Assembly (NCBI RefSeq): GCF_023954305.1
Contig: NZ_JAMLIG010000004.1
Span: 186,001-250,000, forward strand
From: Mesorhizobium sp.
Lineage (GTDB): Bacteria; Pseudomonadota; Alphaproteobacteria; Rhizobiales; Rhizobiaceae
DNA length: 64,000 nucleotides
Reading direction: 5' to 3'
A model generated the notes under the pieces. That model did not search any database and was not told the origin of the DNA. It was given only the letters and a program-made list of their open reading frames with translations. Made by a program: the position numbers and the translations under genes. Positions 13,864 through 22,509 of the stretch are shown here, one piece after another; the stretch's first letter is position 1; each line of letters starts with the position of its first letter.

Positions 13864-16800
13864 TCACCGCGTCGCCGCGCCTTCGCGCGCTATGCGATAG
13901 AGTGCCCCTGCGTCGAGGCCGCCTTCTATCGTGGTTTCGCCGCCGGTCGACCAGTGAATGGTCGCGCTTTCGATTCGTCCGGCCTTGCCGGTGCCGAAAT
14001 GCAGGACCGGCGCGTCGAAGGACATGAAGCCGCCACCGCTCTGCAGCTCGCGCATCTGCGTCAGCCCGTCCGCCGTCCTGATCTCGAGGCGGTTGCCGAT
14101 GCCGAACTGATTGCCGAGACGGTCGCGGAACTCGAAGGCGATCGAGTTGCCGTCGGCCGATCCGTTGACATAGGCCATCGGCGGACCGTTGACCGGCACG
14201 GTGATGAAATCCTGGTCGCCGTCATTGTCGATATCGATCGCGACCGCAGCGGCGGTGATCAGATAGTCCTCCATCCCCGCGGAAACCGTCTCTTCCCTGA
14301 ACTTGCCCGTGCCGTCATTCACGAACAGGATCTTGGACGGACTGATCTCGTTCGGAATCCACGTGCCGTTGAGGACATAGATGTCCTTCCAGCCGTCATT
14401 GTTCACGTCCTCGACCTTGACGTCCCAGGTCCAGCCGCCGATTTCCACGCCCGCCGGCACCGCGTGTTCCTCGTAGCTTCCATCCCCCTTCGGCGAAAGC
14501 AGCACGTTGCGGCGCTGGATTTGCGGAACGGCCTCGTCGAGCTCCGCCTGGGTCGGCTGGCGGCTCGGGCGGAAATGGATCTCGCAGAGCTGGCGCGCCC
14601 GTTCCGCGCCGACGGCGATCAGCTCGCAGATCGAGGCATCCTTGCTCTGGATCGCCAGATCCTTCACCAGCATTGCCCGGCATTCCGCCCTGTCCGGTTC
14701 CGCCAGTTCGGCGCAGCGCGAGGCGTTGGACGGATCGAAGCTGTGGCCTGACTTGTACCACTGCTTGATCGCCATGTTCTTTTCGCAGATCGCCTTGTCG
14801 CTCTCGCGCCCGATGCCGTCGCAATAGCGTTCCAGCGGCTGGGTCTTCAGTTTGTTCGCAATGCCCGACGAGCGCCCGGCGATCTGGCCGACATAGATGT
14901 CCTGCCGCCCGGAATTGGCGAGGTCGGCCGTCTTGAACGCCATCGTCGTCTGCGTCGTCATCGGAATCAGGTTGTCCTGGCGGCGGATGGGCTTGAAGGC
15001 GCCGGCGCCGTCGCCGAGCGAGAAGATGTCGGGCATCTCGAAATCATTGCCTTCCAGCAGGTCGAGCTTGCCGTCCAGGTTGATGTCGGTCAGCAGGATC
15101 GACAGCGTCTCGCCGGGCGGGCCGCCGAGTTCGGAGAACGCCGAACCGTCCATCGCTCCGCCCTTGTTGAAGACGACGCGGTTGGTCGCTTCCTCGCCGG
15201 GGATGCGCCGGTACCAGCCCGCCGCCCAATTGCCGAAGGCGGCATCAAGGTAGCCGTCGCGGTTGACATCGCCGAAGCTCGCCGCCAGCGTCAGCACCGC
15301 ATCGTCCCGATTGGCCACCTTGGTCATGTTCGCGGCCGCGAACGCGCCGCCCGCGTTGCGCAGCACGTAATTGCCCTTGCGGAACGTCGTGAAGAACAGG
15401 TCGAGCCAGCCGTCATTGTCGATGTCGACGAAGGCGACGTTGAACACCGGCATCCTGGCGATCTCGCCGATGTCGAAGGCCGACCTTTCGAACGTGCCGC
15501 CGGTGTTGCGATAGAAATACAGCCCGCCGACCGTCGAGGCGACCACGAGGTCCCGCCAGCCGTCATTGTCCCAGTCGCCGGCGGAGATACCCCTGCCCTC
15601 CCAGAACGGCGGCCACATGTCGGCGAAGGAGAATTCGATCGGCTGGTCGATGCCGAGCTTCCAGGCCTCCATCTTCTCGAAGCGCTTCTCGCCCGGCGCC
15701 GAGCGCGGCTCGAAGGCGCGGCGCGAGATAGTTATGGTGTTCGCTCCGTCCGTGATGCTGCGCACCTGCTCCGGCTCGGCGGCCTGCGCCGAGGAGACCA
15801 GGCTCAACTCGAACGATGTCAGGATCTCGAGCGCCCGCTTCTGCAGGTTCTGGTGATAGAAGTGCACGCCGATGCCCGCGAGCGTGCCGATGACGACGAT
15901 GGTGCCGGCCAGAAGCGAGGCGGCGCGCAGCGAGATCGCCCCGGCGACGATGAAATACGAATAGATCGAAAAGATTCCGAGGGTGAACAGCAGCGTCGTC
16001 ACCAGGCCCACGTCCATGCCGCCGCCGAGCAGTGCGCCGGAGACGACCACGTCGAAGCCGATCGGCACCGGCAGGAAAGTGCCGAGAAGCGCAGCCAGAA
16101 AGACGGTGACGAAGCCGAAGCCGACCCCGGAGAAAGTCTCCGGCGGGACCAGCGTCGCCACAACCGCGCCGAGGAAGCCGGCAAGCAGCATCAGCGGCAG
16201 CGTGCGCGAGACGATGAACCACAGGCTTTTGGCGAAATCCCAGGCGAAGCGCCAGACCGACTGGAACAGGTTTTCGGTCTCTTGTGCCGGGGCCGGCTTC
16301 GGCATGCGCAGGAATTTTTCCGGCGTCGACGACACTTTCAGCTGGTTCTCCGGCAGGAAACGGCAGATGACGGGCACCGCGACCAGGATCACGAAAACGC
16401 TGAGGACGACCTTCAGCACGCCGACGTAGAAAGGCATCAGCGAGAACACCATGGTCAGCACGACGACGTTCAGCGTCGGCGAGGCGATCATTGCCGACAG
16501 CGTCGCCTCGGCGCGCGCGCCGCCCGAATAGAGCGCCTTGGCAATCGGCGCGGCGCAGTTGACGCAGACGCCGAGCGGCGCGCCGACACCCATGCCCAGC
16601 AGCGAATTGGCGAAGCGCCCCTTGAACGAGTGCTGGCGCACATAGCCCATCAGCGTCAGGAACGCCGCCCCGAACAGGATGCCGAAGGTCATCCCCTTGC
16701 GATTCGTCTCGATCCAGTTCAGCGTCGAATAGCCGATCCGTTCAAAGGTCGTGTATTCCGGCTTGAGCGGATATTTCGCCTCGAAGCTCAGCGGATCCTC

Positions 16801-16944
16801 GAGCTGGATTGCCCCGCTCATCATCGCCTTCTCGCTGAGCGAAGGATAGCGCGACTGCGTCCAGAACTGGATCGCCAGCAGCGCGACGACAATCAGGCTG
16901 AACACGAAGCGTTTCTCGAATGGCCGGATGACGAACGAGCCCAT
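13864..16944 (-). CDS. Permease fused to FG-GAP/ASPIC-UnbV ectodomain
   Basis: This 1026-residue protein has two unlike halves. Residues 1-365 form a polytopic permease of the predicted-permease (COG0701-like) type with about eight to ten membrane segments and a conserved GVCVNCAAPIAK motif (C127, C130). After a stretch LSLVSSAQA-AE that resembles a signal-peptidase site, the C-terminal ~630 residues carry FG-GAP/VCBS calcium-binding blades (GDWDNDGWRDLVV, VDIDNDGWLDLFF, VEDVNNDGWKDIYV, IDIDNDGDQDF). A cysteine-rich insert lies near 700-790, and an ASPIC/UnbV (CRTAC1-like) domain closes the protein (GNQFGIGNRLEIRT). The likely topology is an inner-membrane transporter with a large periplasmic propeller. 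Substrate unknown; the Cys motif hints at metal or metalloid. Confidence 0.85.
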   Translation of the reverse strand: MGSFVIRPFEKRFVFSLIVVALLAIQFWTQSRYPSLSEKAMMSGAIQLEDPLSFEAKYPLKPEYTTFERIGYSTLNWIETNRKGMTFGILFGAAFLTLMGYVRQHSFKGRFANSLLGMGVGAPLGVCVNCAAPIAKALYSGGARAEATLSAMIASPTLNVVVLTMVFSLMPFYVGVLKVVLSVFVILVAVPVICRFLPENQLKVSSTPEKFLRMPKPAPAQETENLFQSVWRFAWDFAKSLWFIVSRTLPLMLLAGFLGAVVATLVPPETFSGVGFGFVTVFLAALLGTFLPVPIGFDVVVSGALLGGGMDVGLVTTLLFTLGIFSIYSYFIVAGAISLRAASLLAGTIVVIGTLAGIGVHFYHQNLQKRALEILTSFELSLVSSAQAAEPEQVRSITDGANTITISRRAFEPRSAPGEKRFEKMEAWKLGIDQPIEFSFADMWPPFWEGRGISAGDWDNDGWRDLVVASTVGGLYFYRNTGGTFERSAFDIGEIARMPVFNVAFVDIDNDGWLDLFFTTFRKGNYVLRNAGGAFAAANMTKVANRDDAVLTLAASFGDVNRDGYLDAAFGNWAAGWYRRIPGEEATNRVVFNKGGAMDGSAFSELGGPPGETLSILLTDINLDGKLDLLEGNDFEMPDIFSLGDGAGAFKPIRRQDNLIPMTTQTTMAFKTADLANSGRQDIYVGQIAGRSSGIANKLKTQPLERYCDGIGRESDKAICEKNMAIKQWYKSGHSFDPSNASRCAELAEPDRAECRAMLVKDLAIQSKDASICELIAVGAERARQLCEIHFRPSRQPTQAELDEAVPQIQRRNVLLSPKGDGSYEEHAVPAGVEIGGWTWDVKVEDVNNDGWKDIYVLNGTWIPNEISPSKILFVNDGTGKFREETVSAGMEDYLITAAAVAIDIDNDGDQDFITVPVNGPPMAYVNGSADGNSIAFEFRDRLGNQFGIGNRLEIRTADGLTQMRELQSGGGFMSFDAPVLHFGTGKAGRIESATIHWSTGGETTIEGGLDAGALYRIAREGAATR

Positions 16945-17194
16945 GTCTTCCCCTCATGATGCCGTGACTTGCAGGCGGATGCTGTCGGAGATGACGTTAC
17001 GATACTATGGAATGCAAAGCACGGGTTTTGAGATGTTTTGCTCTTCGAAAAAAATCCGGATGCAAATCGGACAAATCCCGAAGCTGTCACTTGAACGCGA
17101 TATCGCTGTGGTGTTACTCTTCCGCAACGTTAAGTTTTGATCGGATTCCAGTGCCGGCGGTTTGCGCGGGGCACGTCTCAGACGGGGGAGAATA

Positions 17195-17650
17195 ATGAGA
17201 CATATCATTCGTGTCGCTACCGTCGCGGCGGCGGGTCTGGCCTGTGCGGCCCCTTCGTTCGCCCAGGAGGTTCTCGGCGCGCGCAGCGCGGCGTCCGGCA
17301 CCAAAGTCAGCTTCGTCCTGCCAACCGGCTATTTCAACGCCACGTTGTCCGTCGCCGGCCCCGACGGAAGGGTGATCAGCGCCTCGGCGAAACGTGGTTC
17401 GCCGGTGATCGATCTGTCCGGCAAGAACGCGATGGGCGACGGCGTCTACACCTACCAGATCACGGCCGCCTCGCCGAAGACGAAGGCGGTGAAGGCGGAT
17501 GGCGCCGACGGCCGCGAAGTGTCCGCCGCGCAGGTCAACATGCGCGGCGAGATGTCGGTCAATGTCGGCGCAGCGATGTCCGGGACCTTCCTGGTCCAGG
17601 GCGGACGGATCGTCGACACGTCGAACATGAAAGAAGGGGCGGCGCGCTAG
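17195..17650 (+). CDS. Exported protein of unknown function
   Basis: This 151-residue protein has a clear signal peptide (residues 1-23, ending PSFA-QE). The mature part is beta-rich (VSFVLPTGYFNATLSVAGPD, DGVYTYQITA) and resembles a small Ig/jelly-roll-like fold; I do not recognise a named family. GGGGGAG precedes the ATG. The next gene, 19 bases downstream, encodes another exported protein with phage-tail-like features, so the two probably act together at the cell surface, the small one perhaps as a chaperone or cap (inference). Confidence 0.72.
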   Translation: MRHIIRVATVAAAGLACAAPSFAQEVLGARSAASGTKVSFVLPTGYFNATLSVAGPDGRVISASAKRGSPVIDLSGKNAMGDGVYTYQITAASPKTKAVKADGADGREVSAAQVNMRGEMSVNVGAAMSGTFLVQGGRIVDTSNMKEGAAR

Positions 17651-17669
17651 GCCGGGCGGGAGAAGCATC

Positions 17670-18830
17670 ATGAAAAGATATGATCTTGCGGCCGGTTGCG
17701 CGGTTCTGGCCATTGCCGTTTCGGCGGGGGTGGGGTCCGCCCTCGCGGACCAGGTGATTCCCGACGATCTCATCGTCCAGGGCAGTCTCTGCGTGGGTCT
17801 CGACTGCGTCAACGGCGAGGTATTCAATTTCGCGACAATCCGGCTGAAGGAAAACAACACGCGCATCGACTTCACGGATACGTCGGCGAGCGCCGGGTTC
17901 GCTACGAACGATTGGCGGATACAGGCCAACGACAGTAACAGCGGCGGCGCCAACGCACTTTCGTTCCGCAGCATGGGCGCGTCGGCGACAGGCGCGGAAG
18001 GCGGCACGGCGATTCTCACCCTAACGAACGGCGCGCCTTCGAATTCGGTCTTCGTTGATTCGACCGGCCGCGTCGGCTTCAAGACCTCGACCCCGGTTCT
18101 CGACCTCCACATCAATACGAGCAACACGCCTGGGATCCGCCTGGAACAGAACAGTTCCGGCGGCTTCACCGCGCAGACCTGGGACATTGCCGGCAACGAG
18201 GCGAACTTCTTCATCCGCGACGTGACCGGCGGCAGCCGCCTATCCTTCCGCATCCGTCCCGGCGCGCCGACCAGTTCGATCGATATTGCCTCCACCGGCC
18301 GGGTCGGCATCGGCAATGCCAGCCCCGACTCCCCGATGGAGATCATCGCCTCTCCGACCACGATCGGCACCGGCAACGCCGTTCTGAAGCTGGTCAATCC
18401 GGCGGGACCAACGTCGCTGCAGTTCGATCCGCTCAATGACGGCACGTTCTGGAACGTCGCGGCGGGGTCCAACACGGCGTTCAACATCAACCGGAACGGC
18501 AACGCGACCACGGAACTGACTCTGTCCGACACCGGCAACATGGTCATCTCGGGTACCCTGACGACTGGCGGTCCGACCTGTGGTGGCGGCTGCGATGCCG
18601 TCTTCGAGCCCGACTACAAACTCCCCTCGATCGAGGAACACGCTGCATCCATGTGGGCCAACAAGCATTTGCCGAATGTCGGTCCGACGGCGCCCCACGC
18701 GCCGGTCAACCTGTCCGAGCGGTTCGGCGAGATGCTCAACGAGCTCGAGACCGCCCACATCTACATCGAGCAGTTGCACAAGCGGATCGGCGTCCTGGAA
18801 GCCGAGATCGAACGCAAGGCGGAAAACTAG
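17670..18830 (+). CDS. Exported tail-fibre-like protein with C-terminal coiled coil
   Basis: This 386-residue protein has a signal peptide (about 1-26, ALA-DQ). The middle consists of repeated beta-structured units with STGRVGFKTSTPVLDLHINT and STGRVGIGNASPDSPMEIIA motifs, the pattern seen ahead of S74-type chaperone domains in tail fibres. Near residue 310 is VFEPDYKLPSIEEHAASMW, a segment typical of bacterial surface proteins of this class. The C-terminus is a predicted coiled coil (NELETAHIYIEQLHKRIGVL). A trimeric surface fibre is plausible. No catalytic S74 Ser-Lys pair is evident, so self-cleavage is unlikely. Confidence 0.72.
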   Translation: MKRYDLAAGCAVLAIAVSAGVGSALADQVIPDDLIVQGSLCVGLDCVNGEVFNFATIRLKENNTRIDFTDTSASAGFATNDWRIQANDSNSGGANALSFRSMGASATGAEGGTAILTLTNGAPSNSVFVDSTGRVGFKTSTPVLDLHINTSNTPGIRLEQNSSGGFTAQTWDIAGNEANFFIRDVTGGSRLSFRIRPGAPTSSIDIASTGRVGIGNASPDSPMEIIASPTTIGTGNAVLKLVNPAGPTSLQFDPLNDGTFWNVAAGSNTAFNINRNGNATTELTLSDTGNMVISGTLTTGGPTCGGGCDAVFEPDYKLPSIEEHAASMWANKHLPNVGPTAPHAPVNLSERFGEMLNELETAHIYIEQLHKRIGVLEAEIERKAEN

Positions 18831-19110
18831 GACGGCCTCCGGCGCGCCGGATTGGATCGATACGTTCTTCCGGTCGTTCCCGCCAGATGACGTGGCGGGC
18901 GGCCGGTCGGCCTGCAATTGCCGCCGCCTGACCCGTTTCATCCGCGTTTGCGAATACGTGATCGACGGGCTCGACCCGCATTCCGCGGCCCGGAACACGT
19001 AACCGTCGCGCATCAATTGGCGGTGACAGGCTGGACATCGTCGTTGACCTCACTGTCTCTCATCCTGTACGCAGGCGAAAGCTCTCCCGAGCCCTGACCC
19101 GCTGGATCCG

Positions 19111-20610
19111 ATGGCCGAATCGAACTACATCGACGCCTACTACGACGTTGAAAACGTTGCAGATCTTGTCCGCCGGGGGCACCACAGGGGCGTCGTCGGC
19201 GGCTTGTGGGACGAGATCGGACAACTGCAGTTCGACTATCTTCTCGGTCAGGGGCTCGCCCCCGAGACCCGGCTGCTGGACATCGGTTGCGGCTGCCTCC
19301 GGGGCGGAGTTCATCTGGTCCGCTACCTAAATCCGGGCAACTATTTCGGCATCGACGTATCGCAGGAATTGCTCGATGCGGGCTACGACGTCGAGCTGGC
19401 GGCCGCCAAGCTTCAGAGTCGGCTGCCTCGCGAGAACTTGAACGCCAATGGGACCTTCGACGCCGGTATGTTCGGCGTGCAATTCGACGTCGCCATCGCG
19501 CAGTCGGTGTTCACGCACTTGTCCTACAATCAGCTCAAGCTCTGCATGGCTCGCACCGCGCGTTGCGTTCGACCGGGTGGAAAGTTCTATCTGACGATCT
19601 TCCTGGCGGACGAGGGAGAGGACTGGACGGGCCCCATCCGCCACTCGCCGGGCGGAATTTCGACCCGGCCCGACGCGAATCCGTTCCACTACCAGCATTC
19701 AGACCTGATGCACGCGGTCGCCGGCCTACCCTGGAGCTTGGTGGAAGTCGTCGAGTGGGGTCATCCCCGAGGGCAGCGCATGGCCGTTTTCCAGCGGCTG
19801 CGCACTGACGAGGATGCCGAAACGGCGGATCGCTCGAAACGTTCTGACGACGTGAGAAGCCTGGACCGCCAGGCTGCCAAAGCGCTGCCGATCGGTGCGC
19901 AGCACTATGCGACCTATGTCGGTCCCTCGGAGCAGTGGGACCTGATGGGTGCCACTCAGTTTCGCCTGTTGACGTCGCTCGGCCTGCGCGAGAACCATAA
20001 TCTGCTCGACATCGGCTGCGGATCGCTCAGGTCGGGCCGGCTGTTCCTCAGCTATCTCAACCCTGGCCGATATTTCGGCATCGAGCCCAACAAATGGCTT
20101 ATCGACGACGTCGTGCGGGCCGAACTCGGCGAGGAATTCATTCGGCTCCGCAGGCCGCGCTTCCTTTACACAAGCGACTTCGATGCCAGGCCGTTCGGCG
20201 AGCGCTTCGACTTCATCATCGCCCAGTCGATATTTTCCCATGCCGGTCCTGACATGCTGCGCGCCGCCCTCGCTTCGATCCGGGATACGATCCGCCCGGG
20301 GGGGCTAGCCCTGGCGACGTTCATTGACCCCGACGACCAGCCCCGAATGGCGTTGGAGGCGGACGGATGGACCTACCCCGGGTGCATCACCTACAGGCCC
20401 GAGACCATTCGCGCGATGGTCGATGCCGCCGGACTGTACTGCAGAAAACTGCCTTGGTATCACCCTCGGCAGATCTGGTACGCGATCTCGGATTCGGCAA
20501 GTGCCTTGCCGCCGCCCGAACACGATCACCTTTTGTCCGGCGCCGTCCTGAACGTGCGGGATTTCGCTGCCAGTGTCGCTCCGAGAGGAGGGCACGGAGG
20601 ACAATCATGA
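19111..20610 (+). CDS. Tandem class I SAM-methyltransferase protein
   Basis: This 499-residue protein holds two complete, homologous methyltransferase domains. The first has LLDIGCGCLRGGVHLVRYL at about 55-73, then YFGIDVSQELL. The second has LLDIGCGSLRSGRLFLSYL at about 297-315, then YFGIEPNKWLI. Each has a post-motif segment FDVAIAQSVFTHL or FDFIIAQSIFSHA and a closing RPGG turn. Internal duplication is evident by eye. The substrate is unknown, but the next genes encode a sulfotransferase (four-base ATGA overlap) and a convergent glycosyltransferase, so glycan or glycolipid modification is a reasonable guess. Confidence 0.88.
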   Translation: MAESNYIDAYYDVENVADLVRRGHHRGVVGGLWDEIGQLQFDYLLGQGLAPETRLLDIGCGCLRGGVHLVRYLNPGNYFGIDVSQELLDAGYDVELAAAKLQSRLPRENLNANGTFDAGMFGVQFDVAIAQSVFTHLSYNQLKLCMARTARCVRPGGKFYLTIFLADEGEDWTGPIRHSPGGISTRPDANPFHYQHSDLMHAVAGLPWSLVEVVEWGHPRGQRMAVFQRLRTDEDAETADRSKRSDDVRSLDRQAAKALPIGAQHYATYVGPSEQWDLMGATQFRLLTSLGLRENHNLLDIGCGSLRSGRLFLSYLNPGRYFGIEPNKWLIDDVVRAELGEEFIRLRRPRFLYTSDFDARPFGERFDFIIAQSIFSHAGPDMLRAALASIRDTIRPGGLALATFIDPDDQPRMALEADGWTYPGCITYRPETIRAMVDAAGLYCRKLPWYHPRQIWYAISDSASALPPPEHDHLLSGAVLNVRDFAASVAPRGGHGGQS

Positions 20611-21365
20611 CGGAAACCGCCGGCAGGGATTCCGGCGCGACCGTGACGACCCCGTCGTCGGCGGTGGCAGGGTCCGGGGCCCGCCCCATGCTCATTCTCG
20701 GCATGCACCGCTCGGGCACCAGCTGCCTCGCCGGCTGCCTGCAGGCGGCCGGGCTGATCTCGGGCGAGGTCAATACCGAGGCCATGTACAACAAGAAGGG
20801 CAATCGCGAGAACCTGGCGGTCATGCACCTGAATGACGAGGTGCTGGCCTCGAACGGCGGCTCGTGGCGGCATCCCCCGGCCAGGGTGGCGTGGAGCGAT
20901 GCGCAGCTCGCCAAAGGCGCGGAGGTGGTCGCCACCATCGCCGGAGAAGGCATCTGGGGATTCAAGGATCCTCGAACCCTGCTGACGCTGGACGGCTGGT
21001 TGCACATCCTCGGCAAGGTCGAGATCGCCGCGAGTTTCCGCCATCCGCTCGCCGTCGCCCGGTCGCTCAACCGGCGCGACCCGACCCTCTCCCTGGACGA
21101 GGGACTGGAACTTTGGCGCGTCTACAACGAGAAGCTGGTGGCGGTTGCGGAACGGTTTCCCGTCGGCCTCGTCAGCTATGACAGGCATGGCGACGCCTAT
21201 GCCGCTGCGGTCATCCGCATAGCCCGCGACCTCGCGCTGCCCGAGCCGGAGGCCGCTGCCCGCTTCTACGACGCCAATCTGCGCCACCAGACCATCGACG
21301 AGGCGCAGCCGCTGCCGGACCATCTCGCCGTCATCTACGCCAGGCTGCGGGCACTGGTCCGATGA
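20607..21365 (+). CDS. Sulfotransferase family protein
   Basis: This 252-residue protein has the PAPS 5'-phosphosulfate loop LILGMHRSGTSCLAGCLQAA (about 29-48) and, downstream, FKDPRTLLTLDGWL and the 3'-phosphate-binding-like FRHPLAVARSLNRRD segment. It probably transfers sulfate to a carbohydrate or lipid-linked acceptor. The ATG overlaps the methyltransferase stop (ATGA), so the pair is co-translated. The frame extends upstream of this ATG into the methyltransferase gene, but that part is only the antisense or shifted reading of its neighbour. Confidence 0.85.
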   Translation: MTETAGRDSGATVTTPSSAVAGSGARPMLILGMHRSGTSCLAGCLQAAGLISGEVNTEAMYNKKGNRENLAVMHLNDEVLASNGGSWRHPPARVAWSDAQLAKGAEVVATIAGEGIWGFKDPRTLLTLDGWLHILGKVEIAASFRHPLAVARSLNRRDPTLSLDEGLELWRVYNEKLVAVAERFPVGLVSYDRHGDAYAAAVIRIARDLALPEPEAAARFYDANLRHQTIDEAQPLPDHLAVIYARLRALVR

Positions 21366-21386
21366 GCCTCCGTTCCGGCCGCCGCG

Positions 21387-22406
21387 TCAGCGCCGGCGGA
21401 ACAGGGATTTCGCCAGTCCGCGGTAATAATCTGCTCGGAGCAAGGGATGCGCTTTGCGCATCGCTTTCTCATCGGACGACGGATCGGCAACGCGGGGGTA
21501 CAGCGTCTCGAGAGAACCGATCAGGTGCGGGACGACCGCGGGCCGGGGTTTGCCGAAATAGAGGCAGGAGTAATCCGGTACCTTGTAGGAACGGCCGAAA
21601 ATGTCCTGGTATTCGCCATCCAACAGGCTCCATTTGCTGTCGCCCGAGACAGAAACCGAATCGTGAACCTGGTGGAACGTGCCCTCGCTCAGCAGACAGA
21701 TGTTCCTCGCCCGCCGCCTGGTGATATACCGCTCGAACAATTCCAGGTTCGCCAACCCTCCGCCGGGCGAACGAAAACGCTCGTCATAGCCGCCAAACCG
21801 GTCGAACATGGACCGGCTGATGGAGAATGCGTTGCTCTCCGCGATCGGATTGAAATGTCCCTTCTTCGACGATCCGGCGAAGACCGAGATGTCGAACAAT
21901 GCGTCTTCGCGCGTCGGCCAGCCCGCTCCGGCAATCAGCGCGTCCTCGACCGCGGCGTTGTAGCCTTCCACGATCGACTGATGTTGTAGTTTCGGGCCGA
22001 TGTGCCAGCCGAGCGAGTAAACGAACGAACCGTCCAGCGCGGCATGGGCCTTCAACATCGTCTCGAACATTCTGTGGGAAAAGATTCTTGCTCCGTCGAT
22101 GGCGAACAGCAGGAGATCGCCTCTCGCGAGTTCGCGCGCCGCCCAGTTGAGCGCAAAGACCGGCGACCGTTGCGCATTCTCGACACGGTGCAGTGCGACC
22201 CCTGCCGGCAGATCGGGGATTCTCAGCGGCGGCTCGGATCCGTTGTCGATGAGAATGATCTCGTAGTCGCCCGGACCGACACCTTTCTGGTAGGGCGCCA
22301 CGGCGGAGAAAAGAGTCCTCTCCGCTTCACGCTGCATATTGTAAGTACAGATGATCACCGACATTTTCGGGCGAGGCTTTCGCGTCTTGGATGCCACAAA
22401 ATTCAC
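21387..22406 (-). CDS. Glycosyltransferase family 2 protein
   Basis: This 339-residue protein has a GT-A-fold glycosyltransferase core: MSVIICTYNMQREAERTLFS near residue 15, YEIILIDNGSEPPLRIPDL near 48, the metal-site-like LLLFAIDGARIFS near 98, and the acceptor-side FGGYDERFRSPGGGLANLEL motif near 205. There are no membrane segments. It lies convergent to the sulfotransferase, 21 bases away, in a small surface-glycan-modification cluster. The upstream ~100 bases are markedly AT-rich and probably hold its promoter. Confidence 0.87.
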   Translation of the reverse strand: MNFVASKTRKPRPKMSVIICTYNMQREAERTLFSAVAPYQKGVGPGDYEIILIDNGSEPPLRIPDLPAGVALHRVENAQRSPVFALNWAARELARGDLLLFAIDGARIFSHRMFETMLKAHAALDGSFVYSLGWHIGPKLQHQSIVEGYNAAVEDALIAGAGWPTREDALFDISVFAGSSKKGHFNPIAESNAFSISRSMFDRFGGYDERFRSPGGGLANLELFERYITRRRARNICLLSEGTFHQVHDSVSVSGDSKWSLLDGEYQDIFGRSYKVPDYSCLYFGKPRPAVVPHLIGSLETLYPRVADPSSDEKAMRKAHPLLRADYYRGLAKSLFRRR

Positions 22407-22509
22407 CCTGAATTTGTCAGATCAATTTCATATATCAATAAATACCAGCGATTGCCTACGAATAGTATTGCGCCGCCGGCCGGTGATACTTGGCCGAGAC
22501 CAGGGCCGG

